Under the pieces are notes generated by a model. The model ran no database searches and had not been told where the DNA came from. It saw nothing but the letters and a program-made list of their open reading frames with translations. A stretch of 64,000 bases of DNA from Mycoplasma_H phocimorsus (GTDB lineage: Bacteria > Bacillota_I > Bacilli_A > Mycoplasmatales > Metamycoplasmataceae). The translations under genes were made by a program, and so were the position numbers. The stretch lies in NCBI RefSeq assembly GCF_030077865.1, contig NZ_JASDDP010000008.1, one strand, 5' to 3'. This document shows positions 33,240 to 44,358 of the stretch, one piece after another (the first letter of the stretch is position 1; every line of letters begins with the position of its first letter).

Positions 33240-34670
33240 ATGAAAAAATTAGATAAAATTACTCCACAAAATCAAGATTTTGCTAAATGATATGTGGATG
33301 TTGTAAAAAATGGTAATTTAATAGATTACGGACTTGTTAAAGGAACAATAATGTTTAAGCCAAATGGATATGGGATTTGGGAAAATATTCAATCTATTTT
33401 AGATAATATATTTAAAAAAAACGGCGTAAGCAATGTTTACCTTCCTATGTTAATACCTCAAAGTCAATTTGCTAAAGAAAAGAATCATATTCAAGGTTTT
33501 AATCCTGAATTGGCTACTATTACAAAAGTTGGAAATAAGCCATTATATGAAGATATATACATTAGACCGACTTCAGAAGTTATTTTTGCTGAGTTATTTA
33601 AAAGAGATATTGATAAAAATAACGAATTGCCTTTAATTTTTAATCAATGAACAAATGTTATTAGATGAGAAAAAACTACTACACCATTTTTAAGAAATTC
33701 AGAATTTTTATGACAAGAAGGGCATACGGTTCATGCCGATCCTCTTGAGGCAAGAAAATTAACAAGGAAAATGTTATTCATTTATGAAAAATTTCTTAAA
33801 GATTACTTAGCCATTCCTTCTATTGCTGGTAAAAAAACTCCTAGAGAAAAGTTTGCTGGAGCATGTTCGACATATACAATTGAGGTTATGACAAAAAATG
33901 GTCGCGCATTACAATGTGCTACAAGTCATTATTTAGCACAAAATTTTTCAAAACCATATGATATAAAATTTAAAAATAAAGAAAACCAATTTGAATATGT
34001 ATATCAAACTTCATGAGGAACTTCAACAAGACTTATTGGAGCAATAATTATGAATCATGGTGATGATCGCGGCATTGTTATTCCGCCTTATGTAGCAAAA
34101 AATCAAATTGATATTTTAACAATTTTTGGCAACAAAAATCCTCAAGTAATTCAAAAGGCTAAACAATTATATAATCAACTTTCTTCAAAGTTTAGGGTAA
34201 GATTAGATGATAGCGATAAACAACCTGGCTTTAAAAGTTCGCAAAGCGAAATTGAGGGGACGCCAATAAGAATTGAAATTGGTCCTAAAGATCTTGAAAA
34301 TGAAACTATTACAGTAGTAAGAAGAGATACTCTTGAAAAAAGTATTGTAAATTTTAATGAAATAAATGCCACTTTTTTTAACAAACTAATGGAAAAAATT
34401 AATAAAAATTTATACAATAAAGCCGCTGAAAGATTAAATAAAAAATTTGTTTGTGTTAATACATATAATGAATTTAAAGAAAAAATTGCGCAAGGATATT
34501 TTGTTTCTGCTCCTTTTGATGGTGATGAAATAATCGAAGAACAGATTCAAAATGAAACTGGTGCTTCAGCAAGATGTGTTAAAATTAAACAAAAAATTCA
34601 TAATCTTAAGCCTTGCATTATAACTGGAAACTACACTAAAAAAAGAGTAATTTTTGCAAAAAGTTACTAA
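33240..34670 (+). CDS. proS: Prolyl-tRNA synthetase
   Basis: 476 residues with several UGA Trp codons. A class II synthetase charging tRNA-Pro. It has motif 2 (the RWEKTTTPFLR segment), the QEGHTVHA segment and motif 3 (NHGDDRGIVIPP). The length and the absence of an editing insertion fit the eukaryote-like ProRS found in mycoplasmas. ATG 33240 lies close after rsmI. The gene is followed by homologue-like neighbours of MG284-MG286, the same order as in M. genitalium, where proS is MG283. Confidence 0.95.
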
Positions 34671-34671
34671 A

Positions 34672-34718
34672 ACTGCTACTTGATTGAGAAAAACTCAATA
34701 AAAGTAGTAATTTTTTTT
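34672..34718 (+). terminator. Rho-independent terminator after proS
   Basis: ACTGCTACTT-ATTGAG pairs with CTCAAT-AAGTAGT around a short A loop and is followed by an eight-T run. Confidence 0.75.
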
Positions 34719-34770
34719 ATTTTTATAATTTTTTCAGTTTTCTTTAGCTATTTGCTTATGGAGGTATAAA

Positions 34771-35118
34771 ATGAATGTAACTGGCAAACTAACATTTGCA
34801 GAAAAACAAAAGCTAATAAAAGATGCATGCCAAATGTATCGACGTTATGGCACGATGATCATTAAAAAGAATTCTGATCGTTTTTCAGTAATTGAACTTA
34901 AAAAGCATTTATCTGAAATAAAAAATGTCAAATTCTTATCAATATTTGATCAAGTGTTAAACTTGTTAAGCCCCACATCTTATTTAATCATCTATAATGA
35001 TTACATTAATCAAAATAGTAAAAAAGATTGAAAAGATATGTATTTTTCTAAAACAACTTATTATAAAAGAAAACATCAGGCAGTTGATGAATTTATTAAC
35101 TGTATGTTTGGATTTTAA
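34771..35118 (+). CDS. MG284/MPN403-like protein with a helix-turn-helix-like tail
   Basis: 115 residues with one UGA Trp codon. It is helical and basic, starting MNVTGKLTFAEKQKLIKDAC. The C-terminal segment SKTTYYKRKHQAVDEF resembles the recognition helix of sigma-region-4 or ArpU-type helix-turn-helix proteins. The position directly after proS matches MG284 in M. genitalium. I assign the family by synteny, and DNA binding is inferred only from the tail. The next gene starts immediately after the TAA. Confidence 0.5.
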
Positions 35119-36318
35119 ATGATTGCAAATTATGCAGTAGTCGAAAAAGTTGAAAAATCGCCTGAGTTGGTAGAAGAGTTTACAGGTAGAATTGATAGTA
35201 AAGGAATGGATAAAAATGAGTATTTCAATATAGAAATTAATCCTAAAACAAGAGAATTTTATATTGATATGCTTATTATAGATCGCTATAAAAAAATAGT
35301 AGATCACAACTTTGGTATAAAAGTTTTTATTAATAGAACAAAAACGTTTGAAGAGCAGAATATTAAATTAAAACAACATGATTCGCTAGAAGGATGAGGC
35401 ACATATAGAATAACTCAAGATAAGCTTGATTTTAATAAATGAGATAAAGTGTCTGAATTAGTTGTACAAATATATGATCTAGAATCTAATAATAAAAAAG
35501 AGCGCAGTAGTTTTAGCGTTATAAATGAATCTAGAATGAACAACTATAAAAAGGATTTTCAAATTGATACTACTCATGAATTAAAAGTAAAAGTTATTAA
35601 AACTATTAAAATTTATTTATATTATTTTATGGATTATTATTCATATCCAACTAAAGATTTTGGGTATAGTGTAGTAAATATTGCGCCTTCTTTTTCAATT
35701 GAAAATGCTTTAACAAATAATACAGAATGATTTTCTATATATACAAATAATGAAAATTCAAATAGCTTTTTAAAATATAAATTATTAACTAAACCAAATA
35801 TGTTAACAAATTTTTTAATTAATAGTGAACTAGCAAATTTAAAGGATATGACGCAGCGAATTAGTGCTGAAAATTGAATTGAAATTGGTAGTTACAAAAG
35901 CACAAAATATGATTATAATTTAAAAACTACAGTTGAAACATTAGATGGTAAAAATGGTTATATTATTCCATATAGTTTTTCAGGTGCATTAACACCTACA
36001 CTTAATTTTGATGTCGATATTTTTAAAAATATTAATGTTTATTACAAAATAAAAATTGATAAACCCTTATTAGATAAATATAATGGTATTATCAAATTAA
36101 AAACTACAGAAAATAATGATATTAAAAATCCAAATTTTTTAAATAATTTATATGAAATTCAAAAAAAAGAAATTGATGCAATAACTAATAATAGAATTAC
36201 TATGAATTGCCTTAAACAGAAATCAATTTTTATTGAAAAAAGTTTAATAAGTTTTGAAAGCTCAATGAAAAATGATTCAAAAATTATATTAGAGGAAAAG
36301 AAAAATGATAAAGAATAA
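35119..36318 (+). CDS. Protein of unknown function (MG285-like by position)
   Basis: 399 residues with several UGA Trp codons. There is no signal peptide or membrane helix. The composition suggests a beta-rich soluble protein with alternating hydrophobic strands (EFYIDMLIIDRYKKI, YRITQDKLDF) and many Asn, Lys and Tyr residues. It begins right after the upstream stop and its end overlaps the lipoprotein start by 14 bases, so the three genes after proS form one operon. Order and position agree with MG285/MPN404, but I cannot confirm similarity by eye. Confidence 0.5.
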
Positions 36319-36694
36319 ACGCTTAAAAATATTATTTTCGTCTTTGCTTTTTTCCTTTCCTTTTGTTGCTGTAAGTTGTGTTATTTCTAAAGAAAAAAAT
36401 ATTGAAACTAATATTGAGCTGGAACAAAGAGTTTATACTCACGAGAATTTATTTCCAAGAATAGAATTGTCGGATTATTATAATGAAATTCGTTATGATT
36501 CTATTAATGAAACTCCTTATTTTGATAAAGAGTTTTCAAGTAATTTTATTAAAGATTTAATAACTAGATTAAACGTCAGTGATGCCAAAGTTAGATGACA
36601 AGTTGAAAATATATCAGCAAGAAAAATAAACATTTATATTTCATTATTAATTAATGAAAAAACTTTTAATAAAACATATACTTTTGAATGTTAA
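36305..36694 (+). CDS. Small lipoprotein
   Basis: 129 residues with one UGA Trp codon. The lipoprotein signal is typical: KNKRLKILF, then a Phe/Ser-rich core and lipobox VSC. The mature part is polar and small (about 100 residues) and ends in FEC. The start ATG 36305 overlaps the previous gene. No family recognised; the third position after proS corresponds to MG286. Confidence 0.6.
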
Positions 36695-36763
36695 AAAAAT
36701 AATTTAACTATTTAATGATTTTTAACTATTTAAATAATTATTGTTTTTATATATAATAAATTT

Positions 36764-37219
36764 ATGAATAATAAAGAAAAAGATAAAGTTAAAATAAAGC
36801 CATTATTAAAAAAATCATTTAGGGAAGCTAAGGCGATTATATCAAAAGGGAATATGCTAATATTAGCTGTTGGTTTGTTAATTGGTTCTGTATTTGGAGC
36901 AGTTATTAAATCACTTTCAAATGATGTTTTAATGGAGTATATTTTAAAAATAATTGGTAATACAAAGGGATTGGAAGAGTGAACACTTAATGGGGTGCAT
37001 TGGGGAAAATTCTTTTCGGCGCTTTTAACATTTGTTATTGTTTTTCTATTTCTTTTTTTGCTTTTAACTAGTTATATATTTATAAAAACAATAATTTTTA
37101 AAATAAAACAAAAAATTATTAAAGAAAAAAATGTAACTGTTGAACCAGCAAAGCCTACCACAAATGAACTAATTTTAGATGAATTGAAAAAGCTTAACAG
37201 TAATTTAGAAAAGAAATAA
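36764..37219 (+). CDS. mscL: Large-conductance mechanosensitive channel
   Basis: 151 residues with one UGA Trp codon. The first helix region is diagnostic: GNMLILAVGLLIGSVFGAVI followed by KSLSNDVLM, matching the MscL pore helix with its small-residue pattern. A periplasmic loop (WTLNGVHWGKFF) and the second helix (FVIVFLFLFLLLTSYIFI) follow, and a charged cytoplasmic helix ends the protein. It opens at high membrane tension to release solutes, useful in a wall-less cell. Confidence 0.88.
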
Positions 37220-37377
37220 AGAAGTAAATTTCAAGTTTCTTTTCTTTTTTTATTGTTCTGAGATTTGGTCGTTCTTCAATTATTTTTTCGTAAAATGTTT
37301 TTTTTGTTAAAATATATAAAGACAAATAAAATAAAAGCAATGGACAGGATATAGTTGAAAGGCTATACTTTGGATGG

Positions 37378-37391
37378 TTTAACGCGTTAAA
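37378..37391. promoter_or_regulatory. Perfect 14-bp palindrome in the tuf leader
   Basis: TTTAACGCGTTAAA is a perfect dyad 36 bases before the tuf ATG. It lies between the likely promoter (TATATA around 37315) and the GAAAGGAAA site. It may be an operator or fold in the transcript; no known consensus is matched. Confidence 0.4.
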
Positions 37392-37426
37392 ACATACAAA
37401 CATTATTTTTAATGAAAGGAAATAAA

Positions 37427-38611
37427 ATGGCAAAAATAGATTTTGACCGTAGTAAAGAGCACGTTAATATTGGGACAATTGGTCACGTTGACCACGGAAA
37501 AACAACATTAACAGCTGCTATTGCTACAGTATTAGCAAAAAAAGGATTATCAGAAGCCAAAGACTATGCTTCAATTGATAATGCCCCTGAAGAAAAAGCA
37601 CGTGGAATTACAATTAATACATCACACATCGAATATGAAACAGAAAAAAGACACTACGCACACGTAGACTGTCCTGGTCACGCTGACTATGTTAAAAACA
37701 TGATTACAGGTGCTGCACAAATGGATGGTGGTATCTTAGTTGTTGCTGCAACAGATGGGCCAATGCCTCAAACAAGAGAACACATCTTGCTTTCAAAACA
37801 AGTTGGAGTTCCTAAAATGGTTGTTTTCTTAAACAAAGTAGACATGCTTCAAGATGAAGAAATGATTTTATTAGTTGAAGAAGAAATTAGAGACTTATTG
37901 ACAGAATATGGATTTGATGGTAAAAATACACCTATTATTCAAGGTTCAGCTCTTAAAGCTCTTAACGGAGACCCTGCATATGAAGAAAAAGTTATGGAAC
38001 TTATGGATGCAGTTGACTCATGAATTGATACACCAGTTAAAGAAATGGACAAACCATTCTTACTAGCTGTTGAAGACGTTTTCACAATTACAGGACGTGG
38101 AACTGTTGCTACAGGTAGAGTTGAACGTGGTGTTTTAAACTTAAATGAAGAAGTTGAAATTGTTGGTTTAAAACCAACTAAAAAAACTGTTGTTACAGGA
38201 ATTGAAATGTTCCGTAAAAACCTTAAACAAGCTATCGCCGGAGATAACGCTGGATTATTATTAAGAGGTGTTAACCGTGATGATATTGAACGTGGACAAG
38301 TTTTAGCAAAACCTAAATCAATTATTCCTCACACAACATTTGAAGCTGCTATTTATGCACTTAAAAAAGAAGAAGGGGGACGTCACACACCTTTCTTCCA
38401 AAACTACAAACCACAATTCTATTTCAGAACAACTGATGTAACAGGTGGAGTTAAATTTCAAGGTGGACGTGAAATGGTTATGCCTGGTGACAACGTAGAC
38501 TTAACTGTTGAATTAATTGCTCCTATTGCTGTTGAAGAAGGTACAAAGTTCTCAATCCGTGAAGGTGGTAGAACTGTTGGTGCTGGTACAGTAACAAAAA
38601 TTCTTAAATAA
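37427..38611 (+). CDS. tuf: Elongation factor Tu
   Basis: 394 residues with a single UGA Trp codon (DAVDSWIDTP). It delivers aminoacyl-tRNA to the ribosome. G1 is GHVDHGKT (19-26), then the switch region RGITINTSHIEYET, DCPGHADY, NKVD and GSALKAL, with domains 2 and 3 complete to GAGTVTKILK. Codon use is more G/C-rich than that of the neighbours, as expected for a highly expressed gene. It stands alone, ending at its own terminator. Confidence 0.98.
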
Positions 38612-38618
38612 GAATACT

Positions 38619-38656
38619 ATAAATAGAAAATTGCCTTTGGGTGATTTTTTATTTAT
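38619..38656 (+). terminator. Rho-independent terminator after tuf
   Basis: AATTGCC-TTTG-GGTGATT (two G-T pairs) is extended by the outer ATAAATAG/TTATTTAT pairing and runs into a T tract. Confidence 0.7.
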
Positions 38657-38787
38657 ACTTTTATTATTTAAATTAATAAAATATTTTATAAAAGATAAAA
38701 TAAATAATTTAAAACGGTGTTACAAATCAATTAAGTTTTTAACTTTTTTTATATAATTAAAAAATAATAAAATTATAAGGAGAAATT

Positions 38788-39882
38788 ATGGCATTAAAAG
38801 CAGGAATTGTAGGTCTTCCTAATGTAGGCAAAAGTTGTTTATTTACGGCATTAACAAAAAAAATGGTTGAATCGAGAAATTACGCATTTACTACTATTGA
38901 ACCAAATATTAGCACAGTAAAACTAGAAGATGAAAGAATTCAAAAATTAGCTGAAATTGTTAAGCCTGATAAAATTCAATATGCCACATTTGATTTTGTT
39001 GATATTGCCGGATTAGTAAAAGGGGCTTCAAAAGGCGAAGGGCTTGGCAATAAATTTTTGGGAAATATTAGGGAAGTTAATGCCATTGTTCATGTTGTTC
39101 GTTGCTTTGAAAATAAAGATATTATGCATGTTAATAATAAAATTGACCCCGTTTTTGATGTTCAAGTTATAAATGAAGAATTGATTTTAGCTGATTTAAA
39201 TTCAATTGAAAGTATGATAGCAAAAATTAATAAAAAGGCAAAAAGTGGTGATAAGGAAGCCGTATTAGAATTAAATTTATTTTATAAAATACAAAAAATA
39301 CTTGAAAATGGTCAATTAATTTATAATCATCCTGATGTTATTAATGAAGAAAATATTTTAAAAAAATATCAATTTTTAACTTCAAAACCTATGATTTATG
39401 TAGCAAATATTGATTCTGATTCAATAAATGATTTTGAAAATAATAAATATTATAAACAACTAAAAATATTTTTAAAAGAAGCGCCTTTATTACCTATTTC
39501 TATTTTAGCTGAAAATGAAATATCTCAAGTTGATGATGAAAGCAGAGAAGAATTTCTTGAAATGTATAATCTTCAAGATACTAGTTTAAACAAACTTGCT
39601 AAAATGACTTTTGATATTTTAGGTTTAAAAACTTATTTTACAGCAGGAAAAATTGAGGTGCGCGCTTGAGTATATAAAGATGGCATGAATGCTCCAGAAT
39701 GCGCAGGTATTATTCATACAGATTTTCAAAATAAATTTATTAAAGCAGAAGTTATTTCATATCAAGATTTTATCGAAAATAATGGTGAAATTGGTGCTAA
39801 AAATGCCGGAAAAGTGCGCCTTGAAGGCAAAACATATATTATGCAAGATGGTGATATTTGTCATTTTAGATTTGGTAAATAA
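38788..39882 (+). CDS. ychF: Obg-like ATPase/GTPase YchF
   Basis: 364 residues with one UGA Trp codon near the C-terminus. The nucleotide-binding loop GLPNVGKS (9-16) is followed by FTTIEPN, the G3 motif FVDIAGLVKGA, the glycine-rich KGEGLGNKFL, and VANID. The TGS domain follows from about residue 280 (KTYFTAGKIEVRAW). It binds nucleotides and ribosomes and belongs to a universal family. AAGGAGAAATT precedes the ATG. The stop overlaps the tsaE start by one base. Confidence 0.95.
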
Positions 39883-40283
39883 TGAAACTGAAAATTATTT
39901 CATCTTTAGATTTCTCCAATAATGCTCAAATTAAAAAAATTGTAGATAAAATTATTAATAATGATTTTAAATTTATTTTGTTAGATGGTGAGTTGGGGGC
40001 GGGAAAAACAACTTTTATTAAATATATAGCAAAATTATTGGATGAAAAAAAAGTTGTTAATTCGCCTAGTTTTAATTATATAAAGGTATATGATAAATTT
40101 ATTCATATTGATTTATATAACTTTAAAGGTTCTCTTGAAGAATTCGAAGATTTTTTTGGTGATAAAATCATAATTATTGAATGATCAAATTTATTAAAAG
40201 AAAAATTAGAAGGAAATATTCTTAAAATCCAAATAAATTACAATATAGATACTAATTTGAGAGAATATACTTTTACCTATTAA
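39882..40283 (+). CDS. tsaE: tRNA threonylcarbamoyladenosine biosynthesis protein TsaE
   Basis: 133 residues with one UGA Trp codon. The P-loop is GELGAGKTT (36-44), followed by SPSFNYIKVYD and HIDLYNF, with an acidic segment and EWSNLL near the C-terminus, all family marks. It provides ATPase activity for t6A37 synthesis in tRNA together with TsaB and TsaD. The UAAUG overlap with ychF suggests coupling. The family is normally 130-160 residues, so it is complete. Confidence 0.92.
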
Positions 40284-40287
40284 GTGC

Positions 40288-40312
40288 GGCTACCAAATTA
40301 TGGTAGTTTTTC
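40288..40312 (+). terminator. Rho-independent terminator after tsaE
   Basis: CTACCA (40290-40295) pairs with TGGTAG (40301-40306), followed by a T run. The next 430 bases up to the MFS gene are nearly all A/T; I see no gene or RNA in them, only possible promoter boxes. Confidence 0.75.
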
Positions 40313-40740
40313 TTTTAAATATTTTTAATTTAATGTGTTTTATTATCACAATTTAATTTACTTGTATCTTTGTATATAACAAAAATTTCCAAATTTTTCA
40401 CAATATAAAATTCTTATCATTAAAAGTTTAAGCTTTATACAATAATTAAAATGTAGACGTTTAAAAAACTTAATAGCAAAATTAATTAATAACTAAATAT
40501 ACTTTATTATCAATTCAGTAAATTTGCAACTAATTTAGAATAAATTGTCTACAAATAATAATATTTGTTAAGCGTAAAATAATTATTTCAATTGAAAATA
40601 TGAGCTTTTTTTATGATAATAATAGTTAATTTTGCTTATATTATGTTGTTATTAAAATTAATTAATAAAAAGTAAAAATAATTAAAAGTATTTTACATTT
40701 TGATTGTTAATTTTGTTTTTGTATTATAAAAAGGAAAAAA

Positions 40741-42159
40741 ATGAAGAAATTGTCATTGCATGGATTAACTATTAGACAAATTATTGCTCTAATTATATTG
40801 GCTGCTGCTGATGTTTTTGTTATTGCGGCTCCATATTATATTAAAAATATAATTCCAAACTTGCATTTATATTTAAATATCACTGAAGATCAAGTAGCAA
40901 CTTTAACTTCTATTATTGGTTATATTACTTTAATTACTCAATTGCCCGGTGGCTTTCTTGCTAATAAATTTAGTTCTAGGTGGCTTTTATGGTCTGCCGT
41001 TTTTACTACCGGATTGTTAACAATTTGATTCGGTATTATTATTTTAGAATCACACAATCCTAAACTTACGCAACAAGCATTGTTTGTACAATATGCAATT
41101 ATATGATCGCTGTGGGGTATAAGCACAACCTTAGTGTTTTGAACGCCACTTTGAAAGTTGGTTTCACAACAAACAACTAAAGAAAATCAAGGATTAGCAT
41201 ATGGTATTCAGGGTACAGCTAATGGCGTGGTGGGATTGATATTTGTATTTTTAACTGGTATATTAATCACAACATTGTGGTCACCTGCTGTAGCAAATAC
41301 AGAACTAAAAGCATTGCCTTTTGCTGTGTATGCCTTCTTAATTGCTGCATTCTTAATTCTTACCTCATTTTTAGTTCTTTTTTTAGTTCCAGAAAAACCT
41401 TTGGAAAAATCTAAAGAGAAATTATCAAAACTTAAAGTTAAAAAAAATATTATTGAAATTTTTAAAGCAATGAAAAACTGAAAACTTTGAGCTCTTTCAA
41501 TATTTTTAATGGGTATGTATACATTTCAAAGCGTGTTTGCATATTATTTAGTTCAATTAATGCAAAATGCTTTTCTTGCTCCTATGATTTTAGTTACGAT
41601 TTTAGGCGGAATTAGAACATATGCTTTGAGAACATTAGTGTCTACATTTGTTGGCAAGTGGGCTGATAAATTTAAATCATATATTTTATTTTTAATTATT
41701 ACAACCGCAATTGGCATTTTTGTTGTTGGTGCTTTAATTTTATTAGGATTTGCCGCTCCAACAAATAAAATTTCAAAAATTTGAGTAGTGGTATTGTGTG
41801 CTATTTTATTTATTATGACTGGTGTTCTTTCATGAATAATGGTTACATTAAGATATACACAAATTGGCGAAATTCATCTTGAAAAAAATACATATGCATC
41901 AAGTATTGGGGTGCTTTCATTTATTGGTTTTTCAACCGATGCTTGACTATATCAGATTACTGCGGCTGTAGGAAAACACTATACAGAAATTAATGAAAAA
42001 AACACATCTGTTTTAGGTTATCAAATTATTTTATTAATTTGTTTAGGTATTGCACTAATAGGTTTGTTGGCAGCTCTTATTGTTTATATTTCAAATGTAA
42101 AAGAATTAAAAAAATTAGGTAAAATAAATCATAGATGGAGAACATTAGAAAATGCATAA
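40741..42159 (+). CDS. MFS transporter, possibly for glycerophosphodiesters
   Basis: 472 residues with about twelve hydrophobic segments and many UGA Trp codons. It has the MFS loop motif in the form GGFLANKFSSRWLLW after the second helix. The middle loop is charged (EKSKEKLSKLKVKKN). The substrate is not visible from sequence. The stop overlaps the start of a glycerophosphodiester phosphodiesterase gene by eight bases, which suggests it imports that enzyme's substrates or products. It has a good AAGGAAAAA site. It could instead carry another organic solute. Confidence 0.75.
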
Positions 42160-42883
42160 TAAACAATTAATATTAGCACATAGAGGATATTCTGGGATAG
42201 CTCCCGAAAATACTGATTTAGCATTTCAAACTGCTTATAATTTTGCTTTTGATGGTGTAGAACTTGATGTTCACTTAACAAAAGATAAAAAGTTAGTTAT
42301 TATTCATGATGAAACCACAAATAGAACTGCTTTAACTAATAAAGAAATTGAATTTTCTACATTAGCAGATCTTAAAAAAGATGATCACTCTAAATTTTTC
42401 AAATTAAATACTAGAAAACAAGAAATTATGACTCTAGAAGAATTTTTAGATAAATATTTAGATCTTTATACAGTAATTAATGTTGAAATTAAAACTGATC
42501 AAAAAAAATATCTGGGTATTGAAGAAAAACTTCACGCTTTATCAAAAAAGTATGGTCAAAAATATTTTGAAAAAATTATTTTTTCTTCATTTAATTTTCA
42601 ATCACTAAGAAATATGAGAAAGTTAAGTAATAAATATTTATTAGCTTACTTATTTTGAACCGAAACACAATTTAAAAAAGTGCCGTTAATTGAAATTAAA
42701 GAAATTTGCCATTATATAAATCCTTGAATAGTTTTGTATGATAAAAATAAAGAAAAATATAAAAATGTTGGGCTGCCAATTATTTTATGAACAATAAAAA
42801 ATAAAAATAAATACATGGAATATGTGAATGACAAATCAGTTTACGCTCAAATAAGCAATTATAAATTTGAGCAAGATAAATAA
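42152..42883 (+). CDS. glpQ: Glycerophosphodiester phosphodiesterase family protein
   Basis: 243 residues. The catalytic motif is complete: LAHRGYSGIAPENT, then GVELDVHLTKDKKLVIIHDETTNR, described here by its HRG, E-N-T, E-L-D and HD parts. There is no signal peptide, so it acts in the cytoplasm. It cleaves glycerophosphodiesters to glycerol 3-phosphate and alcohol; in M. pneumoniae this pathway feeds glycerol oxidation and hydrogen peroxide formation. It is translationally coupled to the MFS gene. Confidence 0.9.
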
Positions 42884-43157
42884 TAAAAAAGTGCAAGTTA
42901 TGTTAAACTAAAATGACAAAATTTATTACCTTTTTTAATTTGAGGGTAAATTATATTTTGACTTTAATCCTAAGACGTTTATTCTTATTAAATTTTTTAT
43001 AATTAAATAAAATTTTGGGTTGCTTTGTTTTTAATAAATAAAACCATTTAAATAAGAAACTATAAGACGCATTTTTTAAATTAAAAATTTATAATTTAAT
43101 AATTTTAATATTTTTTTATTTTTAAAACAAATTTTAATTATGACTTCATAAAAATAA

Positions 43158-43197
43158 AAAATAACATCTATGAGATTTAAATAGATGTTATTTTATG
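43158..43197. terminator. Strong bidirectional terminator
   Basis: AAATAACATCTAT pairs perfectly with ATAGATGTTATTT over 13 bp around a GAGATTTAA loop. It ends the coiled-coil gene transcript on the minus strand. The 274 bases between 42884 and 43157 hold no gene. Confidence 0.85.
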
Positions 43198-43217
43198 TTT
43201 TAATTTGCATTTTATAA

Positions 43218-43652
43218 TTACTTAATATTTTTATAATTCAAAATGTCTTCTTTGTGAAATGATTTTAGCATTTCAACATCGGCTTCAATTTTGTCTAATC
43301 TGTTAGTAATCTCAACATGATTATTTTTAATCAAACTAGTTAATGAATCGAATTTTTGATCTCATTTTTGTTCCATTTTATTAAGTTTTTCTTCAAATTC
43401 TAACTTATCAGCTAAACGTTGTCTTTCGGCTTCTGCTTTATCTTTTTGACGCTGTTTTTCAACTTTTTCAAACATTTGGGCAGTTTCTTCGCGGTATGCT
43501 TTTAACATGTTTGTAAATTGATTTTGAAGTTCGATTTTGTCTGCTTGGCGCTGTTTTTCAACTTTTTCAAACATTTTGGCAGTTTCTATTTGATTTGCTT
43601 TTATTGTATTTATAAGCTGATTTTGATATTTCATAAATTCTTCTCTAGTCAT
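43218..43652 (-). CDS. Coiled-coil family protein (third copy)
   Basis: About 144 residues starting MTREEFMKYQNQL after an AAAGGAG site. The core is a tandem repeat of a coiled-coil unit: TAKMFEKVEKQRQADK, then TAQMFEKVEKQRQKDK, then RQRLADKLEFEEKLNK. The C-terminal helix LIKNNHVEITNRLDKI and KSFHKED are shared with the copies at 17852 and 14931. No function is known. Such proteins resemble the heptad-repeat families of M. pneumoniae (DUF16-like) in style only. A related N-terminal piece lies upstream at 43733-43836 in another frame, so this may be the surviving part of a frameshifted longer gene. Confidence 0.6.
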
Positions 43653-43836
43653 TTCATCTCCTTTTTCGGGGTTTATTTGTTTTTGCTTTTCTTTATTATA
43701 AATAGTGCATATTAGCTTGACCAAGAAGAACAAAATTTACTTTATATTTATCGCCTTTAATATACTTTTTAATAATTTCTTTATATTCTTTTTCTGTTAT
43801 TTTAATTATATTATTTAATTTAATATTGTTTGACAT
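43653..43836 (-). pseudogene. N-terminal part of the coiled-coil gene, frameshifted
   Basis: ATG 43836 after AAGGAGTAAAA starts MSNNIKLNNIIKITEKEYKE and runs to YKVNFVLLGQ before a stop about 40 codons on. It aligns with the start of the copy at 17852 (KIKITPATKSEW, SKYIVNVPNLG). After a shift of frame near 43733 the matching continues as LICTIYNKEKQ into the downstream ORF. The 520 bases from here to the IS at 44359 hold no recognisable gene. Confidence 0.55.
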
Positions 43837-44358
43837 TTTTACTCCTTATAAAATAATTAATGCTTTAATAAAAGGGCTATTAAAATTAATCAAAAATTTT
43901 AAAAATAAAAAGTGATTATTTTTAAAATGCTGCTTTTTGATATATAAATGTAATTTTAAGTATTAAATGTTTGTGAATAAATAATAAAAAACTTAAATCT
44001 ATAATTAAAATTACATTCAATTTTAATTATTGTTATTTTTATATTTTTTGCTTTGTGCTTCATTTTAATTAAATTAAAAAAAACTATAAAATATAAAATA
44101 AATAATATGGTTGCATATTTGTGTTTTTGGATATTAAAATTTTTTATCCATTAATAAATATGAAAAGAAAAAGAAAATTTTGAAAAGAAAAAAAATTTAA
44201 GAATTTTGATTATTTTTTCTTAAATTAATTATTAAAAATAAAAATGCATTTAGTAATGTTTATTTAGCATATGAAGTTTACATTAAAATTAAAATAAAAA
44301 GAAAGGGCATTTAATATTTCTGTTTTTAGGCTTTTAAATTAAATTAAAAAAAGCACAA

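Noticed and set aside
40313..40740. Possible replication origin or RNA gene in the AT-rich gap
   Set aside because: No DnaA-box cluster (TTATCCACA-like) and no structured RNA signature; neighbours are not origin genes.
42890..42930. AAACTAAAATGACAAAATTT as another IS end
   Set aside because: Similarity to the IS terminal repeats is limited to a few A-rich bases and lacks the hairpin or coding end.
43837..44358. Possible gene or RNA in the 520-base gap before the IS
   Set aside because: No frame with a start and ribosome site, and no stable RNA-like fold apart from A/T repeats.
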